This document shows, piece after piece, positions 1 to 13,334 of a stretch of 64,000 nt of DNA (position 1 is its first letter; each line of letters starts with the position of its first letter). The notes under the pieces are model-generated. The model was given only the letters and a program-made list of their open reading frames with translations, ran no database searches and was not told where the DNA came from. Origin of the DNA: Isoetes taiwanensis (lineage: Eukaryota; Streptophyta; Lycopodiopsida; Isoetales; Isoetaceae); assembly GCA_021234155.1 (NCBI GenBank), contig JAJEKV010000035.1:5843999-5907998 (forward strand), in the 5' to 3' direction. Made by a program: the position numbers and the translations under genes.

Positions 1-594
1 TTGCATATTTGCATCTTCAGATTCATTTAGGGCCACTCATTAGCCTGCAGCGAAGGCAAGTCTTGAGAAAACGTACCACTTTTTCATGCTTTCATATGTA
101 AATAACTCTCCAAGTCTTAAAACTTTTCTAGAAGGGAAAAGATGTTCATTTGAAATAGTTCAGGCATTTTATTTTGGTATGAACAATGTTTTTTGTTGTG
201 TGTGTGCGTTGTGCAAAACCATGTAGTCTAATTGACCAAGGTTCTTCCTTTTAATGGCAACAAATGACATAGAACCAGCGAAATGTCAATTGATGCAAAA
301 TAGTTAGGAAATAGCAAATATTACATACAGAAAAAAAAATGGATGCATCCTCTGTAAAGATAAACAGTTTGGCTGAGATCAACACATAATACAGGCATGT
401 TCTTTGCAAGAACAACTCCTCCTCAACAACATCACAGGATTACAACTAGTTAAATTACGTCAAAGGAATCTGTCTGCCAAACTGGAGCTTCGTTCAAAAA
501 TTCAAACCGTGACAGATATGTCCAAAACTAATAAGTAGGCTGCTACTGATATGTCCAAAACTAATAAGTAGGCTGTCAAGTTCTAAACTATTAC
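1..594. other. Non-coding flank, no gene seen
   Basis: AT-rich sequence without a usable reading frame. It probably holds the 3' untranslated region and downstream flank of the minus-strand B3 gene. A short direct repeat, gatatgtccaaaactaata followed by agtaggctg, occurs twice near 515-575. Nothing else is recognised. Confidence 0.5.
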
Positions 595-1422
595 TTAAGC
601 TTTTTTGGAGGAAACAGGCTTAGCAGCCCAACAGATTTCCATCTTCCAAACGAATTTAGCCACAATTTCAAACGTCACCAGGTCTCCAAACTGTAAATCA
701 TAGTGGTTTTTAAGCTTCCTCCATCCATAGCTTAAGTAAATCCGAGCTCTGCGACGTTTGATGGGCATTTGAATTCCATCGGGACCCTCGATAATCACCT
801 CTCGTCCGATCGGTGGCATATGAACTCCATACTCATTTGGAATGCTCGCATATCAACCGAGAAAAAATTAGCGACAAAATTTGCAAAACCCAAAAGCCAA
901 GGAAGAAAAAAAAAGCGAGCTTAAGTTCCGAACTAACAAGGCCTCTCTCGGTCTAGTTTTCACCATCTTCACGCTAAATCGGCGTTCGATCGTGGGTTAT
1001 TATTTCGGTAGATTTTTTTTGCGGTATCCTTTGCTTGGATTTCGCGGCGTTCATACATTTGAGTATTTGTTCCTTGTTTGCAGATTTGGACCGCCATTTT
1101 AAGGTTTTCATTTTCTAGCTCACGAGCAGAATATCGCCGTCCAAATTCCATTCTTTGCGGCAAAACTCAGCCAGCCCATTTGCCGGAAAAATCCCGCCTC
1201 AATTAGATTAATTGGACCACAAATTCATGGCCGCTTGCTCCTTTCACAAACAGAGATCCCCCAACCGGAAGAGCAGGGGCTTCAATTTCCTGTCAATCAA
1301 AAAGAAAATTTATTCCTGTCAATATAAATTTCTGTTATTTCTAATTCGAAGGAGAAAAAATCCAACTTCAACTTACTTACCACAAACGGAGTAGCAGGGA
1401 CATGGATGAAGAATTTGGCCAT
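595..1422 (-). CDS. B3-domain DNA-binding protein, three-exon model, disrupted in exon 2
   Basis: The B3 fold is a plant-specific DNA-binding domain of transcription factors (ARF, LAV, RAV and REM families). The last exon, about 837 to 595, carries the C-terminal half of a B3 domain with the diagnostic GWRKLKNHYDLQFGDLVTF, then a short tail ending in SSKKA. It is preceded on the minus strand by a pyrimidine-rich stretch and an AG acceptor near 838. Exon 1 would be 1422-1381 (MAKFFIHVPATPFV, followed by a GTAAGT donor). Exon 2 starts at 1289 after a CAG acceptor and holds a first B3-like domain ending GLAEFCRKEWNLDGDILL just before a GTGAGC donor. Exon 2 has one in-frame stop and one frameshift, so the gene is a pseudogene or the sequence has errors. 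Two B3 domains in tandem would fit a REM-type protein. The exon model is inference; the B3 identity of the last exon is fairly safe. Confidence 0.55.
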
Positions 1423-2016
1423 TGTTGCGCTCCTCCCTTCCGGCATCTGCGAGAAGAAATTGGAAGAAGCCTTAGGTTCTTATACATATTATTTACTGAT
1501 ATAGATCTTTAATTATCATCTTCTGAGAGCCTGGTACGTTTCTTAATGGAATACTCTTTTTACCTAGATGTAGATGATTTGAGTGGAAGATTTTAATCAT
1601 CTATTCCGTCCATCTTCTGAAACAGACAGAACCCAGAGCTCACGCTTTCTACAAATATTATATACCTACGATTATACATATACATACCAGTATATATGGA
1701 GAATACATTGTAGGTGTTGAGACAATACTTCAATAGTAAGGATTCGGCTTGATAAAAAACATCCTATACATAAGAGGGTTGATGATGTCTGGTAAGGGAA
1801 TAGAAGCTAGTGGCAAATACAGTTACTTGGGCTTCTTGTATATGTTTAGCACGAGTTTATTTTCTCGTCAAAACCAGGTACATTCAATTCTTGCCCTGCG
1901 CTAATCAGATCATGCCATTTGGCAAGTTTCAAATCAAGAATCCTTCGTTCATCACTGCCATTCTTGTTTTACTTGCATTCCGGAAGGGCATCCCTGTTTT
2001 ACTTGCAATCTAGCAC
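1423..2016. other. Intergenic flank with short TTTACTTGCATT repeats
   Basis: No gene recognised. Near the right end a short motif, TTTTACTTGCATTCC or TTTTACTTGCAATC, is repeated with GGGCATCCC-like spacers. The same motif resumes beyond 17640 on the other side of the CACTA element. This short tandem array was therefore the insertion target. Confidence 0.5.
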
Positions 2017-2019
2017 GAT

Positions 2020-2375
2020 CACTACAAAGGGATCAACGTCGATAATCGACACTTTTCCGTCGATTGTCGACCTAAACGGGTCGACAATCGACGATCAACG
2101 TCGATCGTCTACGTTGACCAGTCAAACGTCGACCGGTGACCATTGAACGTCGATTATCGACGCTCAGTTAGAGTGACGTGTCGCCTTTGACCAGTCAAAC
2201 GTCGACGGGTGGAGTGACGTGTCGCCTTTGGCCTCGTGGCATGCCTAGAACGTCGATCATCGACGTTGTGTCGATGATGACATGGCATGCGTGGCCTGGC
2301 CGATGCCTACGTGGTCCCCCAGCGCCCGCTAGGCATGCCTAGGTGGTGTTGAACGTCGATCATCGACGTTGGGTA
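2020..2375. repeat. CACTA left terminal and subterminal palindromic repeats
   Basis: After the CACTACAAAG terminus the sequence is filled with variants of CGTCGATnATCGACG, for example AACGTCGATAATCGAC, GTCGATTGTCGAC, AACGTCGATTATCGACG and AACGTCGATCATCGACGTT twice. A second short motif, TGACCAGTCAAACGTCGACSGGTG, recurs. Dense palindromic units next to a CACTA end are the usual binding sites for the element's own protein. Confidence 0.75.
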
Positions 2376-2420
2376 TTTATCTTCATTTTATTGTTGTTGT
2401 AGTCGACCTCTTGAGAGTTC

Positions 2421-5400
2421 TTTTGCAAAACCGACCTTGTAACTTGCTTCCTAGGGTAATTTCGCCATTCCGGACGATTTGGCAGGGTCGATTTGCCATT
2501 AGGAGCCTCCCGGTGCCGAGCGACAAGACACTGCGGTTTCTACAAAGGCCGACCTCGGGACACCCAGCGGTTTGACAAGTTCTCGGACCCGATCACGGAA
2601 TCTTTTGGGCCTTTCCCGAACGGGGGCCCCCGAGCAGAGGATCCAGCGGTCGGATAGGGGAACCGGGCTCGGGAGGATGGTCATTAGCGTCGCGACCCAG
2701 GGGAGCTGCGCGGGGAAGGGCTGCCTGCGGGGAGCGTTTTTGGATCCCGCCTCTTGGGGTGGGACTCTCCCCTCTTGTGAGGGATCCCCTGCAAAGGTCG
2801 GCCTCGTTTGACTTGGGGAAGGGTGCCGGCTCGGTTGCCACAGCGGGCTGCCCCGACCGTTCTAATGCTAACCCTTTGACCTAGACCTTCTCAGAAAATT
2901 TTGAAAATTGGGCTGTGTCTTTGGAGATGGATTAGGAATCAACCGGCAAAAAATCAGAATTTATTTTCGTACAATGCATTAATTGCGAATTTATGAATGT
3001 CTTGCCCTTTGCCAAAAGCCCAGAGCTTCTACTTGCCACATCGGGAGGAGGACATGCCCAAACTCCGCTCCGTCGGTTCCCCTTGCTCCGTTTTTCTCAG
3101 CTGCGGCTTCGGCCAGTCCCAAGTGCAGCGGACCAAGTCTCGGCCCCCAAAAGCGCAAACCCTTCTAGAACACGGCAACCCACGGGGTTTACGTTTTGGA
3201 GGCCCCCTCTCCTTGTCGGTTCGGGCGGGACCTTGCGCGTGACTTGGCGTGGAGTGGGGGTGTTGGCCTTGAGCCACAGACCCTAAAATCCCCCGAAGGC
3301 GCTTGCCCCGAATTTCCCTCTCCCCAAGGCCACAGGGCCCGAGCAGGCGACCTCCCTCTCCGGAATCGCGATTTGGCTCTGCCAATGGACTCAGAACGTC
3401 GACATTGCCCTGGGGACCAAGTTCCGTGGCCAGAAGACCACCCGACCTCCAAGAAGCGCCAAAGTAGCTCACTTCCATCACACTCGTAGTCAATTGGCCT
3501 AGGATGTGGATGCGGGATACTGTCGTGGAGGGCATGAGTGTTTCTTTCTTTTGCAAAACCGACCTTGTAACTTGCTCCCTAGGGTAATTTCGCCATTCCG
3601 GACGATTTGGCAGGGTCGATTTGCCATTCCGGAGCCTCCCCGGTGCCCGAACGACAAGACACTGCGGTTTCTACAAGGCCGACCTCAGGACGCCCCGCGG
3701 TTTGACAAGTTCTCCGGACCCGATCACGGAATCTTTTGGGCCTTCGAAGAGGGGCCCGAGCGGCGGAGGATCCAGCGGTCGGATAGGGGAACCAGGAGCT
3801 CGGGAGGGTGGTCATTAGCGTGCAGCCCCCGCTGCCGAGGAAGGCTGCCTCGGGAACGTTTTTGGATCCGCCTCTTGGGTCCGGACTCTCCCCTCTTGTG
3901 AGGGATCCCCGCAAGGTCTGGACTCGTTTGACTTGGGGAAGGGTGCCGGCTCGGTTGCCCCCTCGCAGCGGGCTGCCCGACCGTTCTAATGCTAACCCTT
4001 TGACCTAGACCTTCTCAGAAAATTTGAAAATTGGGGCTGTGTCTTTGGAGATGGATTAGGAATCCGGTGGCAAAAATCAGAATTTATTTTCGTACAATGC
4101 ATTAATTGCGAATTTATGAATGTCTTGCCACTAAAAAAGCCCCAGGCTTCTACTTGCCACATCGGGAGGAGGACATGCCCAAACTCCGCTCCGTCGGTTT
4201 CCCTTGCTCCGTATTTCGGCTGCGGCTTCTCGGCCCGGGTCCCAAGTGCAATGAGACCAAGTCTCGGCCCCCAAAACGCAAACCCTTCTAGAACACGGCA
4301 ACCCACAAGGTTTACGTTTTTGGAGGCCCTCTCCTTGTCGGATTCGAGGCGGGACCTTGCCGTGACTTGGCGTGGAGTGGGGGTGTTGGCCGAGAACGGA
4401 CCCTAAAATCCCCGAAACTGCTTGCCCGAATTTCCCTCTCCCCAAGGCCACGGAGATGGGCCAGGCGACCTCCCCTCTCAGGAATCGCGATTTGGCTCGC
4501 CAATGGACTCGAAGCGCCGACATTGCCACGGGGACCAAGTTCGTGGCTAGAAGACCACCCGACCTCCAAGAAGCGCCAAAGTAGCTCACTTCCATCACAC
4601 TCGAAGTCAATTGGCCTAGGATGTGGATGCGGGGATCTTTGTCGTGGAGGGCATGAGTGTTTCTTTCTTTTGCAAAACCAAGCGTTGTAACTTGCTCCCT
4701 AGGGTAATTTAGCCATTAGGACGATTTGGCGGGGTCGATTTGCCATTCGAGTCTCCCGGTGCCCGACGACAAGACAACTGCGGTTTCTACAAAGGCCGAC
4801 CTCGGGGGCCCAGCGGTTTGACAAGTTCTCGGGGCCGATCTGGAATCTTTTGGGCCTTCGAAGAGGGGCCCTGAGCAGGAGGATCAGCGGTCGGATAGAG
4901 CAGGGGCTCCGGGAGGGTGGTCATTAGCGTGCGGCCCGGGGGGCTTGCTGCCGGGAAGGGCTGCCTCGGGGAGCGTTTTTGGATCCCGCCTCTTGGGGTG
5001 GGACTCTCCCCTCTTGTGAGGGATCCACCGCAAGGTCGGCCTCGTTTGACTTGGGGAAGGGTGCCGGCTCGGTTGCCACCAGCGGGCTGCCCCCGGCCGT
5101 TCTAATGCTAACCCTTTGACCTAGACCTTCTCAGAAAATTTGAAAAAATTGGGCTGTGTCTTTGGAGATGGATTAGGAATCCAGGTGGCAAAAATCAGAA
5201 TTTATTTTCGTACAATGCATTAATTGCGAATTTATGAATGTCTTGCCCTTTGCAAAAGCCCCCGACTTCTACTTGCTACATCGGGAGGAGGACATGCCCA
5301 AACTCCGCTCCGTCGGTTCCCCTTGCTCCGTATTCACCGGCTGCGGCTTCTCGGCGGGTCCCAAGTGCAACAGACCAAGTCTCGGCCCCCAAAGCGCCAA

Positions 5401-8400
5401 ACCCTTCTAGAACCGGGCAACCCACGGGGTTTACGTTTTGGAGGCCCTCTCCTTGTCGGTCGAGGCGGGACCTTGCCCGTGACTTGGCGTGGAGTGGGGG
5501 TGTTGGCCTTGAGCACGGACCCTAAAAATCCCGGAAGCTGCTTGCCCGAATTTCCTCTCCCAAGGCCACAGGGGCCGGACAGGCGACCTCCCTCTCGGGA
5601 ATCGCGATTTGGCTCTGCCAATGGACTCGAAACGTCGACATTGCCACAGGGGACCAAGTTCCGTGGCCGGAAGACCACCCGACCTCCAAGAAGCGCCAAA
5701 GTAGCTCACTTCCATCACACTCGTAGTCAATTGGCCTAGGATGTGGATGCGGGATCTTGTCGTGGAGGGCATGAGTGTTTCTTTCTTTTGCAAAACCGAC
5801 CTTGTAACTTGCTCCCTAGGGTAATTTAGCCATTAGGACGATTTGGCAGGGTCGATTTGCCATTAGGAGCCTCCCGGTGCGAGCGACAAGACAACTGCCG
5901 GTTTCTACAAGGCCGACCTCGGGGGCCCAGTGGTTTGACAAGTTCTCCGGACCGATCTGGAATCTTTTGGGCCTTCGAGCAGGGGCCTCTGAGCGGAGGA
6001 TCAGCGGTGGGATAGGGGAAGCCGAGCTCGGGAGGGTGGTCATTGGCGTGTAGTCCCAGGGGGGGCTGCCGGGGAAAGGGCTGCCTGGGGGCGTTTTTGG
6101 ATCCGCCTCTTGGGGTCAGGACTCTCCCCTCTTGTGAGGATCCACGCAAGGTCTGGCCTCGTTTGACTTGGGGAAGGGTGCCGGCTCGGTTGCCCTGCAG
6201 CGGGCTGCCCGCGGATTCTAATGCTAACCCTTTGACCTAGACCTTCTCAGAAAATTTGAAAATTAGAACGTGTCTTTGGAGATGGATTAGGAATCCGGTG
6301 GCAAAAAATCAGAATTTATTTTCATACAATGCATTAATTGCGAATTTATGAATGTCTTGCCCTTTGCAAAAGCCCCAGACTTCTACTTGCCACATCGGGA
6401 GGAGGACATGCCCAAACTCCCCTCCGTCAGTTCCCCTTGCTCCGTATTCTCATTTGCGGCTTCTCGGCCAGGTCCCAAGTGCTTGAGACCAAGTCTCGGC
6501 CCCAAAGCGCCAAACCTTTCTAGAACACGGCAGCCCACGGGGTTTTCGTTTTGGAGGACCTCTCCTTGTCGGTCGGGCGGGACCTTGCGTGGTGACTTGG
6601 CGTGGAGTGGGGGTGTTGGCCTTGAGCCACGGACCCTAAAATCCCCAGGAAGATGCTTGCCCCGAATTTCCTCTCCCCAAGGCCACAGGGGCCGGGGCGG
6701 GCGACCTCCCTCTCAGGAATCGCGATTTGGCTCGCCAATGGACTCGGAAACGTCGACATTGCCACGGGGACCAAGTTCCGTGGCGAGGAAGACCACCCGA
6801 CCTCAAGAAGCGCCAAAGTAGCTCACTTCCATCACACTCGTAGTCAATTGGCCTAGGATGTGAATGCGGGGATCTTGTCGTGGAGGGCATGAGTGTTTCT
6901 TTTCTTTTGCAAAACCGACCTTGTAACTTGCTCCCTAGGGTAATTTTGCCATTAGGACGATTTGGCGGGTCGATTTGCCATTAGGAGCCTCCCGGTGCGA
7001 GCGACAAGACAACTGCCCGGTTTCTACAAAGGCGACCTCCGGGGGCCCCCGTGGTTTGACAAGTTCTCGGACCCGATCTGGAATCTTTTTGGGCCTTCGA
7101 CGAGGGGCCCTGAGCGGAGGATCAGCGGTGGGATGGGGAGCGGGCTCAGGGAGGTGGTCATTAGCGTGCGGCCCCAGGGGGGCCGGCTGCCGGGGAAGAG
7201 CTGCCTCGGGGAACTTTTTGGATCCGCCTCTTGGGGTGGGACTCTCCCCTCTTGTGAGGGATCCACGCAAGGTCTGGCCTCGTTTGACTTGGGGAAGGGT
7301 GCGGCTCGGTTGCCACTGCAGCGGGCTGCCCGGCCGTTTCTATCTTAACCCTTTGACCTAGACCTTCTCAGAAAATTTGAAAAATTGGGGAACATTGTCT
7401 TTGGAGATGGATTAGGAATCCAGCTGGCAAAAATCAGAATTTATTTTAGGTACAATGCATTAATTGCGAATTTATGAATGTCTTGCCCTTTGCCAAAAGC
7501 CCCCGACTTCTACTTGCCACATCGGGAGGAGGACATGCCCAAACTCCGCTCCGTCGGTTCCCCTTGCTCCGTATTCACCGGCTGCGGCGTCTCGGCCAGG
7601 TCCCAAGTGCACCTTGAGACCAAGTCTCGGCCCCCAAAGCGCCAAACCCTTCTAGAACACGGCAGCCCACGGGGTTTACGTTTTGGAGGCCCTCTCCTTG
7701 TGTCGGTCGGGCGGGACCTTGTGCGTGACTTGGCGATGGAGTGGGGGTGTTGGCCTTGAGCCACGGACCTAAAATCCCCGGAAGATGCTTGCCCCGAATT
7801 TCCTCTCCCCAAGGCCACAGGGGCCGGACGAGGCGACCTCCCCTCTGGGAATCGCGATTTGGCTCTGCCAATGGACTCGAAACGTCGAATTGCCCTGGGG
7901 ACCAAGTTCCGTGGCGAGGAAGACCACCCGACCTCAAGAAGCGCCAAAGTAGCTCACTTCCATCACACTTTCGTAGTCAATTGGCCTGGGATGTGAATGC
8001 GGGATCTTGTCGTGGGGGCATGAGTGTTTCTTTCTTTTGCAAAACCGAGCCTTGTAACTTGCTCCCTAGGGTAATTTAAGCCATTCGGACGATTTGGCGG
8101 GGTCGATTTGCCATTCAGGAGCCTCCCGGTGCGAGCGACAAGACAACTGCCCGGTTTCTACAAGGTAGGCCTCGGGGGCCCAGCGGTTTGACAAGTTCTC
8201 GGGGCCGTCGGAATCTTTTGGGCCTTTCGAGCAGGGGCCCTGAGCGGAGGATCAGCGGTCGGGATAGAGGCAGGGCTCCGGGAGGTGGTCATTAAGCGTG
8301 TGACCCAGGGGGCTTGGCGCGGGGAAGGAGCTGCCTCGGGGAACTTTTGGATCCCGCCTCTTGGGGTGGGACTCTCCCCTCTTGTGAGGGATCCCTGCAA

Positions 8401-11400
8401 GGTCTGGCCTCGTTTGACTTGGGGAAGGGTGCCGGCTTCGGTTGCCACCAGCGGGCTGCCCGGCCGGTTCTAATACTAACCCTTTGACCTAGACCTTCTC
8501 AGAAAATTTGAAAATTGGGCTGTGTCTTTGGAGATGGATTAGGAATCAGCTGGCAAAAATCAGAATTTATTTTAGGTACAATGCATTAATTGCGAATTTA
8601 TGAATGTCTTGCCGCTTTGCCAAAGCCCCCAGGCTTCTACTTGCCACGCCGGAGGAGGACATGCCCAAACTCCGCTCCGTCGGTTCCCCTTGCTCCATAT
8701 TCACCGGCTGCGTCGTCGGCCAGGTCCCAAGTACATGAGACCAAGTCTCGGCCCCAAAGCGCCAAACCCTTCTAGAACACGGCAACCCACATGGTTTACG
8801 TTTTGGAGGCCCTCTCCTTGTCCGGTGGCGGGACCTTGCAGCCGTGACTTGGCGTGGAGTGGGGGTGTTGGCCTTGACCACGGACCCTAAAATCCCAGGA
8901 AGATGCTTGCCGAATTTCCCTCTCCCCAAGGCCACGGGGCCGGGCCGGGGCGACCTCCCCTCTCAGGAATCAGCGATTTGGCTCTGCCAATGGACTCGAG
9001 AACGTCGAATTGCCACAGGGACCAAGTTAAAGTGGCGAGAAGACCACCCGACCTCAAGAAGCGCCAAAGTAGCTCACTTCCATCACACTTTCGTAGTCAA
9101 TTGGCCTAGGATGTGGATGCGGGATCTTGTCGTGGAGGGCATGAGTGTTTCTTTCTTTTGCAAAACCGACCTTGTAACTTGCTCCCTAGGGTAATTTCGC
9201 CATTCAGGACGATTTGGCGGTCGATTTGCCATTCAGGAACCTCCCGGTGCGAGCGACAAGACAACTGCGGTTTCTACAAGGCCGACCTCGGGACGCCCAG
9301 CGGTTTGACAAGTTCTCGGACCCGATCTGGAATCTTTTGGGCCTTCGAGCGAGGGGCCTGCGAGCGGAGGATCAGCGGTGGGATAGGGGCACCCGAGCTC
9401 GGGAGGGTGGTCATTAAGCGTGTAGTCCCAGGGGGCGCTGCGGGAAAGGGCTGCCTCCGGGGGCGTTTTTGGATCCGCCTCTTGGGGTCAGGACTCTCCC
9501 CCTCTTGTGAGGGATCCTGCAAGGTCTGGCCTCGTTTGACTTGGGGAAGGGTGCGGCTCGGTTGCCACAGCGGGCTGCCCGGCCGTTCTAATCACTAACC
9601 CTTTGACCTAGACCTTCTCCGAAAATTTGAAAATTGGGCTGTGTCTTTGGAGATGGATTAGGAATCCGGTGGCAAAAATCAGAATTTATTTTAGGTACAA
9701 TGCATTAATTGCGAATTTATGAATGTCTTGCCCTTTGCAAAAGCCCCAGACTTCTACTTGCCACGCCGGGAGGAGGACATGCCCAAACTCCCCTCGTCAG
9801 TTCCCCTTGCTCCGTATTCTCGGCTGCGGCTTCGGCGCCAGGTCCCAAGTGCAGAGACCAAGTCCGCCCCCCAAAGCGCCAAACCTTTCTAGAACACGGC
9901 AGCCCCACGGGGTTTCGTTTTGGAGGCCCTCTCCTTGTCCGGTCGAGGCGGGACCTTGCTTGGCCGTGACTTGGCGTGGAGTGGGGGTGTTGGCCTTGAA
10001 CCACGGACCCTAAAATCCCGAGAAGATGCTTGCCCGAATTTCCCTCTCCCAAGGCCACAGGGGCCGGACGAGGCGACCTCCCCTCTCGGGAATCGCGATT
10101 TGGCTCTGCCAATGGACTCGAGCGTCGACATTGCCACGGGGACCAAGTTCCGTGGCCAGAAGACCACCCGACCTCAAGAAGCGCCAAAGTAGCTCACTTC
10201 CATCACACTCGTAGTCAATTGGCCTAGGATGTGGATGCGGGATCTTGTCGTGGAGGGCATGAGTGTTTCTTTTCTTTTGCAAAACCGACCTTGTAACTTG
10301 CTCCCTAGGGTAATTTCGCCATTCGGGACGATTTGGCGGGGTCGATTTGCCATTCGAACCTCCCGGTGCCCGAGCGACAAGACAACTGCGGTTTCTACAA
10401 AGGCCGACCTCGGGGCGCCCAGCGGTTTGACAAGTTCTCCGGACCCGATCTGGAATCTTTTGGGCCTTCGAGGGGGGGCCCCTGAGCGGAGGATCAGCGG
10501 TCGGATAGAGGCAGGGCTCGGGAGGGTGGTCATTAGCGTGCAGCCCCAGGGGCTGCCGAGGAAAGAGCTGCCTCGGGAACTTTTTTGGATCCCGCCTCTT
10601 GGGGTCAGGACTCTCCCCTCTTGTGAGGATCCTGCAAGGTCCTGGCCTCGTTTGACTTGGGGAAGGGTGCGGCTCGGTTGCCCTGCAGCGGGCTGCCCGA
10701 CCGTTCTATCTTAACCCTTTGACCCTAGACCTTCTCAGAAAATTTGAAAATTGGGGCTGTGTCTTTGGAGATGGATTAGGAATCAGGTGGCAAAAATCAG
10801 AATTTATTTTACCGTACAATGCATTAATTGCGAATTTATGAATGTCTTGCCCTTTGCAAAGCCCCCCCGACTTCTACTTGCCACGCCGGGAGGAGGACAT
10901 GCCCAAACTCCGCTCCGTCCGGTTCCCCTTGCTCCGTATTCACCGGCTGCGGCGTCGGCCGGGTCCCAAGTGCAGCGGACCAAGTCACCGGCCCCCAAAG
11001 CGCCAAACCCTTCTAGAACACGGCAGCCCACGGGGTTTTACGTTTTGGAGGCCCTCTCCTTGTCGGTCGAGGCGGAACCTTCTAGGTGACTTGGCGTGGA
11101 GTGGGGGTGTTGGCCTTGAACCACGGACCCTAAAATCCCCGGGAAGATGCTTGCCCTGAATTTCCCTCTCCCCAAGGCCACGGGGGCCGGACGAGGCGAC
11201 CTCCCCTCTCAGGAATCGCGATTTGGCTACGCCAATGGACTCGAAGCGTCGAATTGCCACAGGGACCAAGTTCCGTGGCGAAGACCACCCGACCTCAAGA
11301 AGCGCCAAAGTAGCTCACTTCCATCACACTCGTTCGTAGTCAATTGGCCTAGGATGTGGATGCGGGATCTTGTCGTGGAGGGCATGAGTGTTTCTTTTCT

Positions 11401-12258
11401 TTTGCAAAACCGACCTTGTAACTTGCTCCCTAGGGTAATTTCGCCATTCCGGACGATTTGGCGGGGTCGATTTGCCATTCGGAGCCTCCCGGTGCGAGCG
11501 ACAAAGCCCCGGTTTCTACAAGGCCGACCTCGGGGCGCCCCGCGGTTTGACAAGTTCTCCGGACCCGATCTGGAATCTTTTGGGCCTTCGAGCAGGGGCC
11601 CTGAGCGGAGGATCAGCGGTGGGATAGGGGGCAGGGCTCGGGAGGGAGGTGGTCGAAGCGTCTGACCCCCAGGGAGGCGGGCCCGAGGGAAGAGCTGCCT
11701 CGGGAACTTTTGGATCCCGCCTCTTGGGGTGGGACTCTCCCCTCTTGTGAGGGATCCTGCAGGTCGGCCTCGTTTGACTTGGGGAAGGGTGCCGGCTCGG
11801 TTGCCACAGCGGGCTGCCCGACCGTTCTAATACTAACCCTTTGACCTAGACCTTCTCGAAAATTTGAAAATTGGGGCTGTGTCTTTGGAGATGGATTAGG
11901 AATCCGGTGGCAAAAAATCAGAATTTATTTTTAGTACAATGCATTAATTGCGAATTTATGAATGTCTTGCCACTTGCAAAAGCCCCCCCGACTTCTACTT
12001 GCCACATCGGGGAGGAGGACATGCCCAAACTCCGCTCCGTCGGTTCCCCTTGCTCCGTATTCACCGACTGCGGCTTCTCGGCCGGAGTCCCAAGTGCAGC
12101 GGACCAAGTCGGCCCCAAAAGCGCCAAACCCTTCTAGAACCTAGCAACCCACGGGGTTTTACGTTTTGGAGGCCCTCTCCTTGTCGGTCAGGCGGGACCT
12201 TGGCGTGACTTGATGTGGAGTGGGGGTGTTGGCCTTGAGCCACGGACCCTAAAATCCC
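2421..12258. repeat. Tandem satellite-like array, about 8.8 units of 1.12 kb
   Basis: The landmark TTTTGCAAAACCGACCTTG recurs at 2421, 3549, 4668, 5786, 6905, 8035, 9156, 10275 and 11400, giving periods of 1118-1130 bp. Every unit also carries AATGCATTAATTGCGAATTT followed by ATGAATGTCTTGCC. The array starts and stops in mid-unit, ending near 12258 after ACCCTAAAATCCC. AT-rich parts of the unit are almost invariant, while C/G-rich parts differ by many one- to three-base indels and substitutions. The open frames of 60-175 codons in each unit shift or break between units and show no conserved protein, so I treat the unit as non-coding. The array sits wholly inside the CACTA element. Confidence 0.93.
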
Positions 12259-12561
12259 AGAGATTCTAATTCGTGTGGCGTCTGATGCAATGCGGCTGCT
12301 TAGTGACCATGTCACGGTCAATTTCTCCAAAAGAAAGGAACTAGGATATACACCATTTATGTTGTCTTTATCTAAGCCATGCAGCAGAATAATATTTTGG
12401 CGTTCCACCCTTATCTCCATCTTCAATACTTGACATACTTGGCTTTGGTTGTCATCATCTAGGCAAGAATCTGCTCCATCCTTTTCTTTCTCTACTCTTT
12501 GGTTTTGATTGTCATCAACTATCTCGGCATTATCTAAGCCATGAGTTAAATTCGAGCTCTA
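12259..12561 (-). other. Open minus-strand stretch next to the array, unrecognised
   Basis: On the minus strand a frame stays open from about 12555 down to the array border. It reads as an acidic and glutamine-rich stretch (DDNQNQRVEKEKDGADS) followed by VERQNIILLHGLDKDNING. It has no start at its upper end and runs into satellite sequence, so it looks like an exon of an element gene truncated by the array. I do not recognise the family. Confidence 0.3.
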
Positions 12562-12932
12562 ACCCTACCCCAAGAGGCGGACCCCATCGAGCGCATAACC
12601 AATTCGTCGATATGTGGTGAGATTACACATTCAATTTGAGCATAGGATCTTGATTTTGCAATGCTATGTAGATGAGTCTGCTTAATCATATGCAAGAGGA
12701 GATCTTTGCTATTCCCACTTCAATCCAAGACCCGGAACCTATCTAACAATAACATCCTTAGATTGAATATGAGAATATAAGTATAAGAAATGCTAGAACA
12801 AAAGATAACTGATTATAAAGATCCAAAACTTGAACAAAATGCTCAAATATTCTCAAATACTTATCAATGTGGCTCAAATACTATGATTAGAGTACAAATA
12901 TCCGCAAAAATGTCGAGATCGTGAGGGTTGCC

Positions 12933-13253
12933 TCAAAGGTGGAAGGGAACGACCTCACACTCAATGTCGTCGGCACATCCAATAATGCCTTCAAAGAAAT
13001 TCAGCTCCGCACATAATTTGCCAACTTCTCTCCAAATCACGGCCGGTGCGGTATTATCGGGCAAGCTATTGTATTCATCTCTCTTCTTCTTCAACAGCTC
13101 TAGGCGGTCTTCTATTTCCTCTAATGCTTCATCTTACTTGGCTTTGCATAGTTCGGAGGATTTCATGGGCTGCTGCGGCTGACCACGATCAACCATACTC
13201 TGAAGCGTCTTTCCAATGGCGTTATTAGGTATAGTAGGCGAGGCATCTGCATC
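12933..13253 (-). pseudogene. Hypothetical coiled-coil exon inside the CACTA element
   Basis: On the minus strand a CTTTCTAATGTGAG acceptor-like stretch precedes an open region of about 106 codons that ends at a TGA (12933-12935). It includes SPTIPNNAIGKTLQSMVDRG, a charged heptad-like stretch DEALEEIEDRLELLKKKRDE that should form a coiled coil, and a C-terminal region with several Cys and Asp residues. One in-frame TAA lies just before the coiled coil. Amino-acid composition is protein-like, unlike the shadow frames around it. It may be part of the element's DNA-binding or accessory protein, but I do not recognise a family, and no other exon can be joined with confidence. Confidence 0.4.
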
Positions 13254-13334
13254 CTCACATTAGAAAGAGCTACAAATAAAGGCGAAGAGCGATAATGAAC
13301 AAAGAGTGATTGCGAGAGAAAGGAAATACAAAAG

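Noticed and set aside
2421-12258. Repeated frames of 60-175 codons in each satellite unit
   Set aside because: Frames shift and end differently in each unit, and unit differences include many indels not in multiples of three. No conserved protein remains.
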